From assembly GCF_024753255.1 (NCBI RefSeq), contig NZ_JANUHA010000002.1, positions 124,001 through 188,000 on the forward strand: DNA of 64,000 nucleotides, given 5' to 3'. Within the stretch, counting starts at the first letter, position 1. Every line of letters starts with the position of its first letter. The notes below the pieces were generated by a model. It was not told where the DNA came from and did not search any database. It saw only the letters and a list, made by a program, of their open reading frames with translations. The translations under genes were made by a program, and so were the position numbers. Source of the DNA: Massilia agri (lineage in GTDB: Bacteria > Pseudomonadota > Gammaproteobacteria > Burkholderiales > Burkholderiaceae_D). Of this stretch, positions 17,932-25,226 are shown in pieces.

Positions 17932-18684
17932 ATGAGTGTATTTAACAACAAGATCTTTTCGTCCGCCCTGGCGCTTACCCTGTTGGCCGGCGCAGGCAGC
18001 GCCAGCGCCGGCGTCATCACCGGGAATTCCGATGGCAGCTTCTCCAATATCAGCAACTGCGCATCGCCCTATTGCCGCATCAAGGGCGGGACCGATGGCG
18101 GCAACACCGTGCTCGAATGGGGATATACCCCGGGCTGGTTCGGTACCGAGTGGTTCAGCAAACCCGGATCGACCCTGACTGCCAGGGACCGCAACTGGAA
18201 CGTGTCGACCGACGCCGACGACGTGATCCTTGCCGAACTGGTGTGGACCAACCGCGCCACCAGTTCATCGGTCACCCCGAGTAGTTTCGGCGCCAGCTAT
18301 ACCCTCAACATCAACTTTTCCAAGCCGAACACGGCTGCGGATACGGAGCCGTTCAGCTTCACGATCCTCAATACCCAGAACAACGCGGGCGACAAGCTGA
18401 TGGGCCTGTCCCTCAATGACCTGGGCAATCTCTCGTTCGCGCTGAATGGCATCGTGATGTCGGACATTAAATACCAGCTGGAAGCTGGCGCCTACGGCAG
18501 CTTCGACGGCAAGTATTGGACCACCCCGGAAGGCAAGACTTCGCGCATGTACATCACCGCGGACTTCAAGCGCGAGGAACTCAAGCAGCCGGACCCGGAA
18601 ATCCGCCCGGTGCCGGAACCCGCTTCGCTGGCCCTGCTGGCCATCGGCCTGTCTGGTTTGGGCTTCCTGCGCCGCCGTACTTGA
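17932..18684 (+). CDS. PEP-CTERM sorting domain-containing exported protein
   Basis: A 250-residue protein with a signal peptide (about residues 1-25, ends SASAG), a secreted beta-rich body, and a C-terminal PEP-CTERM tag: VPEPASLALLAIGLSGL followed by RRR. The tag is recognised by an exosortase (EpsH family) at the inner membrane. The body (residues 26-220) resembles the choice-of-anchor family exported by this route and has a CASPYCRIKGG motif with two cysteines. AAGGAG lies 6 bp before the ATG. Expression probably depends on the sigma-54 promoter just upstream, so it is likely part of the exopolysaccharide/biofilm regulon. Confidence 0.9.
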   Translation: MSVFNNKIFSSALALTLLAGAGSASAGVITGNSDGSFSNISNCASPYCRIKGGTDGGNTVLEWGYTPGWFGTEWFSKPGSTLTARDRNWNVSTDADDVILAELVWTNRATSSSVTPSSFGASYTLNINFSKPNTAADTEPFSFTILNTQNNAGDKLMGLSLNDLGNLSFALNGIVMSDIKYQLEAGAYGSFDGKYWTTPEGKTSRMYITADFKREELKQPDPEIRPVPEPASLALLAIGLSGLGFLRRRT

Positions 18685-18779
18685 TCAAGTGGCTCGCGAA
18701 GAAGAACTCGCTCCCTAATGGATATTGGTGAACATCACTTTCAGCTGATAAAGCGAAATCATGATGCTCACCACTTTAG

Positions 18780-19139
18780 CTACTGCTCGTCCGCCGACCA
18801 CACCGCCAGCTCATAGCCATCCGGGTCGATGAAGTGGAAGCGCCGCCCGCCGGGAAAGGAAAAGACGTCCCGGCTGATGCGGCCTCCCGCTCCCGTGATC
18901 CTGTGCGCAGCTTGCTCCAGGTCGTCGGAATACAGGATGACCAGGGGACCGCCGGGTCGGACGTCTTCGCCGGTCGTGAAACCGCCCGTCAGCCGGCCAT
19001 CCGTGAATTCAGTGTAGGCAGGACCGTAATCGACGAAGGTCCAGCCGAACACCTCGCCGTAAAACCGCTTGCTTCTGCCGATGTCCAGGACATTGAATTC
19101 GATGTTGTCGATCTGGCTTTCTTTACCGCGAATACTCAT
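18780..19139 (-). CDS. VOC (glyoxalase/bleomycin resistance) family protein
   Basis: A 119-residue single VOC module: an N-terminal beta-alpha-beta (IDNIEFNVLDIGRSKRFYGEVFGW), a central GG/LVILYSDDLEQA segment and the C-terminal FHFIDPDGYELAVWS, the usual site of a metal-ligand Glu. Proteins of this size act as dimers, binding a metal or small hydrophobic ligand. GAGG precedes the start. It is a single gene with no functional neighbour, so no substrate is proposed. Confidence 0.85.
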   Translation of the reverse strand: MSIRGKESQIDNIEFNVLDIGRSKRFYGEVFGWTFVDYGPAYTEFTDGRLTGGFTTGEDVRPGGPLVILYSDDLEQAAHRITGAGGRISRDVFSFPGGRRFHFIDPDGYELAVWSADEQ

Positions 19140-19252
19140 GGTGTCGCCTCAACGTCGTTGTACAAACAAGAATAGCGTGGCCGCGATCGGCAAAACTTGA
19201 CAGACAGCCAGAGGCGGCGGTGCGCTCGAATCGCCGTCGAACTGGAAGACCT

Positions 19253-20941
19253 TCAAGCCAGCATGAACACCGGATAACGCCGCCACTCCGGCTCGCGATA
19301 GCGCTCGCAGTTCGCGAAGATGAAGTCCAGCACCGCTTCCTGGTTATCCAGCAGCGCCGGATTCGCTTCCTTCCACGCTTCGAACTTCGCCAGCAGCGCC
19401 GGCTCGTCATTCAAGAGCTCGGCCGCGTGGTCTTCGAACACGTAATCCGAATACGCTTCCTTCTTCTCCAGCACGCTGTTGAAGAAGCCCCAGCGGAAGA
19501 AGCTGTCGTGGGCCAGCGGCTCGAGGGTCTCGACCGCGTAGCGCGCATTGTCCTGGTCGAGCGGCACGATGTAGTCGCCCGCGCGCAGCAGCACCTCGCC
19601 GCGGCGCTTCTCCAGCACGACGTCATCATGGAACATATGGCCCTCATAGGCGTTCGGGCGCGAGGCCACGCTCACGATGTGGTAGTAGTCCACTTCCTGC
19701 ATGCGGTCGGCTTCGACACGTTCCATGCGTACGCCGTTCCACTGCAGGCGCTCGATCGCCTCACGCCACTGCTGCGGCACCACGTAGGCGCGCGGCGCGG
19801 GAACGTGGATGTCGGCCGGGAAGCGGTTGTACCAGGCGATGTCGCGCTCCCACGGGCTCGTACGGTCGTACCACAGGCGCGTGTAGGTGCCCAGCACGCT
19901 CGGCTTGTACTTGGCCTCGTAGCCCTTGAAGCGGAAGCTGTCGGGATTGTCGGCATCCATCGTCCAGTGGATCGGCCACTCGGCGCGGGTGCGACCAAGC
20001 TGCTTTGCCGCGCGGCGCAGGGATTGAATCTGTTCGGCGTTCTGCACCGTGAAGGCGAGCGCGGTCTCGACCAGCGCGCGCATCGACTCGTAGCGGTCCT
20101 GGAAGGGCTTGAGCATGTGCGTCTCGGGCATGAAGCCGATCGTGTGGTGCAGGGCCGCGTAGCCGGTCGAGAAGCGCGCCGTTTCCAGGAAGTCGGCGAT
20201 GCCGTGGTCCGGGCTGTCCTTGACCGGGTTCACGTAGGGGCAGGTCGGCCAGCCGCGCTCCTGCATCCCGGCGTACATCGCGGGCAGCATGGTGGAGCGC
20301 AGGAACTCGCCGAGTTCTCCGCCCAGCTTGTCCGGCTGGGTGTGGATCAGGGTCATGGTGTAGCTGTAGTCGGCGCCGTTGGAGGTGTGGGTGTCGACCA
20401 TCACGTCCGGGTCCCAGGCCGTGAACAGCTTGTTGAAGACCTGGGCCGTGAGCGTGTCGCACTTGATGAAGTCGCGGTTCAGGTCGAGGTGGCGGCTGTT
20501 GCCGCGGAAGCCGAACTGCTCGGGGCCGTCCTGGTTCACGCGCGAAGTGTCGGCCCGATTCAGGCTGCCGTCGACGTTGTACAGCGGGACGAACAGGAAG
20601 ACGGTTTTACCGAGCGCCGCGAGGCGCTCGGGCTGGGTGCAGAAGTCGCGCACCAGGGCCATGCAGGCGTCCACGCCTTCCGGTTCGCCCGGGTGGATGC
20701 CGTTGTTGTTGAAGAAGACCGGACGGCCCGTGCGCTTGATCTCCTCGCGGTCGAAGACGCCGTCGCTGCTCACCACGCCCGCGTGGATCGGCACGCCCGC
20801 GTCCGACACGCCCACCTCGAAGAAGCGCAGCACGCCGGGATGGCGCGCCGCGAGGTCCTGATACCAGGCGATGCATTCGGCATGGGTGGTGGTCTGGTTC
20901 AGGTTGCCCTTCTCGTAGGGCGTGCGCAGTTCGTTGGACAT
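19253..20941 (-). CDS. M14 family zinc carboxypeptidase
   Basis: A 562-residue protein from the ATG at 20941 (MSNELRTPYEKG). A much longer frame is open upstream, but it lies antisense to and inside the histidine kinase gene. M14 zinc ligands are visible: H83 and E86 in NGIHPGEPEG, and a later His in MVDTHTSNGADY. The YAALHHTIGFMPETHMLKPF segment carries the probable catalytic-side residues. No signal peptide is seen, so it may be cytoplasmic. It follows the sensor kinase by 26 bp on the same strand, so it is plausibly part of the two-component operon or its output. Its specificity (peptide C-terminus versus a modified amino acid) is not readable. Confidence 0.87.
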   Translation of the reverse strand: MSNELRTPYEKGNLNQTTTHAECIAWYQDLAARHPGVLRFFEVGVSDAGVPIHAGVVSSDGVFDREEIKRTGRPVFFNNNGIHPGEPEGVDACMALVRDFCTQPERLAALGKTVFLFVPLYNVDGSLNRADTSRVNQDGPEQFGFRGNSRHLDLNRDFIKCDTLTAQVFNKLFTAWDPDVMVDTHTSNGADYSYTMTLIHTQPDKLGGELGEFLRSTMLPAMYAGMQERGWPTCPYVNPVKDSPDHGIADFLETARFSTGYAALHHTIGFMPETHMLKPFQDRYESMRALVETALAFTVQNAEQIQSLRRAAKQLGRTRAEWPIHWTMDADNPDSFRFKGYEAKYKPSVLGTYTRLWYDRTSPWERDIAWYNRFPADIHVPAPRAYVVPQQWREAIERLQWNGVRMERVEADRMQEVDYYHIVSVASRPNAYEGHMFHDDVVLEKRRGEVLLRAGDYIVPLDQDNARYAVETLEPLAHDSFFRWGFFNSVLEKKEAYSDYVFEDHAAELLNDEPALLAKFEAWKEANPALLDNQEAVLDFIFANCERYREPEWRRYPVFMLA

Positions 20942-20967
20942 GGTCGTCTTTGTTGATGAGTGAATGC

Positions 20968-22476
20968 TTAAGTGGGTGCCGATGCGGGCGCCGGCGCACT
21001 GAGCGGCAGGGTGAAGGCCACCACGGTGCCGCCGCCCGGGCGCGAGCGCACGTCCATCGTGCCATGCACGGCGTAGACGCGCTCGCGCATGCCGATGATG
21101 CCGATGCCTTCCGAGACGCTGGCCGGATCGAAGCCGTTGCCGTCGTCGGCGACCACGATGCGCAGCGTCTGCGCGCTTTCGTCCAGCACCAGGCGTACCT
21201 GGGCCGAGGTCGCGTGGGAGTGCTTCATGATGTTCGACAGCGCTTCCTGCACGATGCGGTAGGCCGAGATGGCCAGCTCGTTCGACAGGCGCGAGAAGTC
21301 GCCCTCGCCGTGGAATTCGAAGCTGCAGCCGGAGCTGCTGTCGTAGTGGCGCGTCATCTCCTCGACCGCGCCGTGCAGGCCGAGCATGTCGAGCACTTCG
21401 GGGCGCAGGCGCCGCACCAGGCGGCGGCCGTTGGCGTAGAGGTCGAGCGCGAGCTTGGTGATGGCCTGCGACTTGCGGCCGATCTCCTCGATCTCCGGTC
21501 CAGGGGCCGCCTTGCTTGCCAAGGCGCCGATGGCCTGGGCTTCCAGGCGCGCGGCGATCAGGGACGCGTTCAGTTCGTCGTGGATCTCGACCGCGATGCT
21601 CTTCCTCTCGTCCTCGATGATGGAGTTGACCTTCTGGATCAGCTTGCGCTTGTCGGCGTCGGCGCGCAGCGCCTCGTTGCGCGAGGCGAGCAGGTCGCGG
21701 GTGCGCTCGGCCACCTTGTTCTCGAGGTCGCGCTTGGATTCGTCCAGCGCCAGCGACATCTCGCCGATCGAGGCCTGCAGCTCGCCGACCTCGCCGCCGG
21801 TCCTGACCGGCAGCTGCACGCGGTAGTCGCCGTTGCGGATGCGGCTCAAGGCGCCGATCGCCTCGCGCAGCGGCACCGTCAGCGAGCGCGCCAGCACCCA
21901 GGCCATCACGGCGCTGGCGGCCAGCGCCAGCGCGGCGATCGACAGCTCGAAGCGGAAGCGGCGGGTCTGCTTGGCCATCATGTTCGAGGGCGACATCGTC
22001 ACGCGCACCCAGCCGACGATCTCGGTGGTGAGCGTCGGCGGACGCAGGTCGCTGGAGGCGGAGACGTGCGGGGTGCCGTTGTCGGTAAACAGGTTGATCC
22101 ACACCACCTGCTTCTTGATCGGCGCCTCGTAGTGGAAGGGCTGGGCGTCGATGGCGGATTCGGAATTCACGCGCACGGCCTGGGCGCCGTCCACGCCCAC
22201 CACCTCGATGCGGTAGATGCTGCTGTCGGACTGCACCAGGCCGTTGATGGTCAGGCGCAGGTCGGAGAGATTGCCGGAGATGACGTTGTATTCGCTGGTC
22301 TCGGCCAGCGCGCGCGCCAGGATGCGCCCGCGCTCGGCCAGTTCCTCGGTCACCTGGGCGCGGTGCGAGTACCAGGAATACCAGACGAAGGCGGTGAACA
22401 GGCAGACCACCGGCAGCATGGTGATGACGGTCATGCGCCGGCCGATGCTCCAGCTGCGCCAGAAACGCAGCGTCAT
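20968..22476 (-). CDS. Sensor histidine kinase (HisKA_3/NarX-type)
   Basis: 502 residues. A membrane segment near 17-35, a periplasmic sensor loop about 36-175, and a second membrane segment about 178-198 are followed by a HAMP linker (about 199-250), a coiled coil, the HisKA_3 dimerisation domain with H299 in EIHDELNAS, and an ATPase domain (EALSNIMKHSHA, DDGNGFD, GIGIIGMRERV). The C-terminal tail is Ala/Pro-rich. Its start overlaps the binding-protein stop by 4 bp, so kinase and binding protein are translationally coupled. The probable partner is the LuxR-type response regulator that opens the operon. The ligand is presumably delivered by the binding protein (inference). Confidence 0.92.
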   Translation of the reverse strand: MTLRFWRSWSIGRRMTVITMLPVVCLFTAFVWYSWYSHRAQVTEELAERGRILARALAETSEYNVISGNLSDLRLTINGLVQSDSSIYRIEVVGVDGAQAVRVNSESAIDAQPFHYEAPIKKQVVWINLFTDNGTPHVSASSDLRPPTLTTEIVGWVRVTMSPSNMMAKQTRRFRFELSIAALALAASAVMAWVLARSLTVPLREAIGALSRIRNGDYRVQLPVRTGGEVGELQASIGEMSLALDESKRDLENKVAERTRDLLASRNEALRADADKRKLIQKVNSIIEDERKSIAVEIHDELNASLIAARLEAQAIGALASKAAPGPEIEEIGRKSQAITKLALDLYANGRRLVRRLRPEVLDMLGLHGAVEEMTRHYDSSSGCSFEFHGEGDFSRLSNELAISAYRIVQEALSNIMKHSHATSAQVRLVLDESAQTLRIVVADDGNGFDPASVSEGIGIIGMRERVYAVHGTMDVRSRPGGGTVVAFTLPLSAPAPASAPT

Positions 22477-23465
22477 GGCACGGGCGCCGGTGGAATGGGC
22501 GCCTGCGAGACGACCGGCGCGGCGGCGGCGGGCGCGGGGGCCGGTGCCGGCGCCCGACGCGCCGGATGGCGGGCGAAGCGGCGCGCGCCGTCGGTCACGC
22601 GCACGTCGAGGGAACGGGCCACGCCCTCGTTGACCACGGTGCGGAAGTAGCGCGGAAACTGCGGCGGGGCCAGCTCGCCGGTGGCAACAAAAGCGGCCGC
22701 GATCTCGGCGACTTGCGTGTTGATGTCCTCGATCTCCGAATAGGTGGTGGCCAGCGCGCCCACCTTCACCATGTCGGCCGAGAAGCCGATCACGCCCTGC
22801 TTGCGGCGGTAGGTCGAGAGCAGGATGTTGCGCACGTTCTCGGGGTTGTAAACGTCGCCGTCGGGCAGCGCCAGCAGCACCTCGGCGCGCGTCATGCCGT
22901 TGAGCGTGTGGTTGATGTCGTCGCCGGCGGCGAAGGGCTGCACCTCGACCTCGCTCTCCAGCGTCGTGCGCAGGAAAGCGGTGTCGCGGCCGAGGATGGC
23001 GCCCACCCGCACCGGACGCCCGTACAGCAGGGCCGCCAGGCGCAGCTGGTCGGCCGGCGCCGGCTCGGCGTAGACGGCCGTCAGCATCGCGGTGCGGTTG
23101 TTGGCCCTGGCGGTGAGGGCGCGCCAGACCTGGCTCGAGGTGAAGGCCGAGATGATCACGCAGTCGCAGCGGCGCGCCAGGGCGTCGCGCAGCGCGGTCG
23201 GGCCGATCGCCACGTAGAGCATGCGGCGACGCTGGGCCAGCTCGGTGCGGAAGGCGCCGAAGGTCGGCACCAGGCGCTTGTACAGGTCTTCGGCGATGCG
23301 GCGCGTGACCTCGCTGTCGTCGCCGGTGAGGATCTGGAAGCGGAAGCCCGTGACCTCGTCGTCACGCGCGGCCGCTTGCCCCGTGCCTGCCTGGGCAGCG
23401 CCGGCCAGCAGCGCAAGGACGCTCAGCGTCGCCAGGAGCGCGCGCGTGTTCCGCAGGAGAGACAT
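22473..23465 (-). CDS. Periplasmic ABC-type substrate-binding-like protein, sensory partner of the kinase
   Basis: A 330-residue protein with a signal peptide (cleavage after AGAAQAG), a two-lobed type 1 binding-protein-like body (FRFQILTGDDSEVTRRIAEDLY, LYVAIGPTAL, CVIISAFTSS, GRPVRVGAILGRDT) and a Pro/Ala-rich C-terminal tail of about 40 residues. No transporter genes accompany it. It sits between a response regulator (4 bp upstream) and the histidine kinase (4 bp overlap), which suggests it is a periplasmic ligand sensor feeding the kinase rather than a transport component. The body resembles TrpX/ABC-substrate-binding proteins associated with signalling. The ligand is unknown. Confidence 0.8.
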   Translation of the reverse strand: MSLLRNTRALLATLSVLALLAGAAQAGTGQAAARDDEVTGFRFQILTGDDSEVTRRIAEDLYKRLVPTFGAFRTELAQRRRMLYVAIGPTALRDALARRCDCVIISAFTSSQVWRALTARANNRTAMLTAVYAEPAPADQLRLAALLYGRPVRVGAILGRDTAFLRTTLESEVEVQPFAAGDDINHTLNGMTRAEVLLALPDGDVYNPENVRNILLSTYRRKQGVIGFSADMVKVGALATTYSEIEDINTQVAEIAAAFVATGELAPPQFPRYFRTVVNEGVARSLDVRVTDGARRFARHPARRAPAPAPAPAAAAPVVSQAPIPPAPVP

Positions 23466-23469
23466 TCGC

Positions 23470-24123
23470 TTAAGGCTCGATCAGGCCATGCTTCACGGCC
23501 AGCAGGGTGATGTTGGCCTGGCGGTGCACGCCCAGCTTTTCCTTGATCGACTGGCTGATGTTGCTGATGGTCTTGGTCGACAGGTCGAGCTTCTCGGCGA
23601 TTTCCGCATTGGTCAGGCCCTCGGCCATCAGCTTGAAGATCTCCAGCCCGCGTTCATCGAGCTGCGACTGCGGCGTCACGTCGCCGCGCACCGCCATGCT
23701 GGCCAGGCGCGAGGCGATCTGCGGCAGGAAGTACAGCTTGCCGTCGTGGGCGTGGCGCACGGCGGTGACCAGGTCGGACGGGTCGCAATCCTTGGTCACG
23801 AAGGCGTGGGCGCCCATGCGGTAGGTTTCCTTGATCAGGCTGTCCTGGTCAAACTGGCTGAGGAAGATGATCTTCGCGCGCGGGTCGTCCTTGAGGATGC
23901 CCTGCGCCGCATCGAGGCCGGTGAGTTCGGTCCCGAAACGCATGTCGAGGATGACCACGTCGGGCTGCTGCGCGGCATACAGCGCCACCGCCTCGCTCGG
24001 GGTCTTGGCCTGCCCTACCACCTGCATGCCTGCCGCTTCGAGCGACATGGCAAAGCCGGTCATGACGATGGGATGGTCGTCGGCCAGCATCACGCGGATA
24101 GGTTTTTTCTGTTCGGACACCAC
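23470..24123 (-). CDS. NarL/FixJ-family response regulator
   Basis: A 217-residue regulator: a REC domain with acidic pocket ADDHP (about residues 14-18), the phospho-acceptor D60 in VVILDMRFG and the switch lysine in VTKDCDP; then a LuxR-type helix-turn-helix (RGLEIFKLMAEGLTNAEIAEKLDLS and VSQSIKEKLGVHRQ regions). It is the first gene of the operon that continues with the binding protein, kinase and M14 peptidase, and so is the cognate output of that kinase. Confidence 0.92.
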   Translation of the reverse strand: MVSEQKKPIRVMLADDHPIVMTGFAMSLEAAGMQVVGQAKTPSEAVALYAAQQPDVVILDMRFGTELTGLDAAQGILKDDPRAKIIFLSQFDQDSLIKETYRMGAHAFVTKDCDPSDLVTAVRHAHDGKLYFLPQIASRLASMAVRGDVTPQSQLDERGLEIFKLMAEGLTNAEIAEKLDLSTKTISNISQSIKEKLGVHRQANITLLAVKHGLIEP

Positions 24124-24316
24124 TCTTCTGCTCCTGTTCTGGGACCCGCTTACGGTCGCCGTACCAATCTGTGGCAGCCAAGTGTGCCAGACGACAGAAA
24201 GGATGCGGGTTGCAAGAGGATTATTTCATACAACGGTCACGGACGCGAGTGCCGGTTTCATCACGCCGGCAGGCCAAGAACACTTACACATCGAAGCAAA
24301 ATTACCAAGAAAGCGC

Positions 24317-24346
24317 TTTACTTATTGCTAGAGGCTGGCATATATT
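24317..24346 (+). promoter_or_regulatory. Putative sigma-70 promoter of the TonB-like gene
   Basis: TTTACT and TATATT are separated by 18 bp, in the AT-rich part of the 308-bp gap between the divergent response regulator and the TonB-like gene. The start codon is 85 bp downstream. The remainder of the gap holds no further gene that I can see. Confidence 0.5.
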
Positions 24347-24431
24347 AGTTCCATCGGTTGTCTGATGCATATCTTTCCTGAAGCAAAAAGTTCTGCGATC
24401 CATGCGCAGGCGCAACAATAAGGAGATCGTC

Positions 24432-25097
24432 ATGCACTTCTCGCAAATCAACGATGGGACCGGCGGCAAGGCCGGGAAGTTCGCCCTCGTGGCCGGCCTG
24501 CACGCGCTGGTGGCCATGGGCGTGGTCAATGTGATGAATTCGAAGGCGATCAGCATTCCGGCCCTGGTGCAAGACACGCTGGTCTGGGTCAAGCCGGACA
24601 TTCCGCCGCCTCCGCCGCCGCCGGAACCGCCCAAGCCGCGCGTGGAAGTCGCCAAGCCGCCGATCGTGGTGCCGAAGGTGGAGGTCGAGGTGCCGCCGCC
24701 ACCGATGGAGGAACAGGTGCAGGCCACCACCGAGCCGCAGCCGATGCCGGAGCCTGCGCAAGCCGCCGCCAGCGAGGCGCCGCCCAGCCAGGCGCCCGCC
24801 AGCAGCAATGCCGGCGCGATGCGCAGCGCCGTGCTGGCCGACGCCGACGGCTGCGCCAAGCCCGATTACCCGACGAGCGCCGCCCGCAACGGCGAGACCG
24901 GCACCGTGACCCTGGCCCTGATGGTCGGCGCCGACGGTCGCGTGCAGGATTCGCGCATCCAGAAGTCGAGCGGCTCGCGCGTGCTGGACCGCGCCGCGGT
25001 CAACGCCCTGAGCCTGTGCCAGTTCAAGCCGGCCATGAACAACGGCGTGGCCGAAGCCGGGTGGGCGCAGATCGCCTACGTCTGGACCCTCGACTAA
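24432..25097 (+). CDS. TonB family energy transducer-like protein
   Basis: A 221-residue protein from the ATG at 24432 (MHFSQINDG), chosen because AAGGAG sits upstream; an earlier in-frame ATG lacks one. It has an N-terminal membrane anchor (residues about 15-35), a long Pro-rich periplasm-spanning segment (PPPPPPEPPKPRVEVAKPP, then VPPPPMEEQ) and a C-terminal TonB domain (YPTSAARNGETGTVTLAL, DRAAVNALSLCQFKPA) with two Cys residues. Such proteins transmit proton-motive force from ExbB/ExbD to outer-membrane receptors. No exbBD are adjacent. It is followed by its own terminator and is probably a single-gene unit. Confidence 0.9.
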   Translation: MHFSQINDGTGGKAGKFALVAGLHALVAMGVVNVMNSKAISIPALVQDTLVWVKPDIPPPPPPPEPPKPRVEVAKPPIVVPKVEVEVPPPPMEEQVQATTEPQPMPEPAQAAASEAPPSQAPASSNAGAMRSAVLADADGCAKPDYPTSAARNGETGTVTLALMVGADGRVQDSRIQKSSGSRVLDRAAVNALSLCQFKPAMNNGVAEAGWAQIAYVWTLD

Positions 25098-25118
25098 GCA
25101 CGACAGTTTCCCTACTTC

Positions 25119-25154
25119 GCCCGCTACAGCCTCCCAGCCTGGCGGGCTTTTTTT
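25119..25154 (+). terminator. Rho-independent terminator after the TonB-like gene
   Basis: The GCCCGC/GCGGGC stem is separated by a 17-base loop that can fold further (CTCC/AGCC region) and is followed by seven T residues. It ends the TonB-like transcript about 70 bp before the next start. Confidence 0.8.
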
Positions 25155-25226
25155 CGACTCGAAAGGAGCCGCTTCCCGCCGTACGCCCGTCGCACCCACA
25201 ACAAGACAAACATTGGAGAGAGAAAC

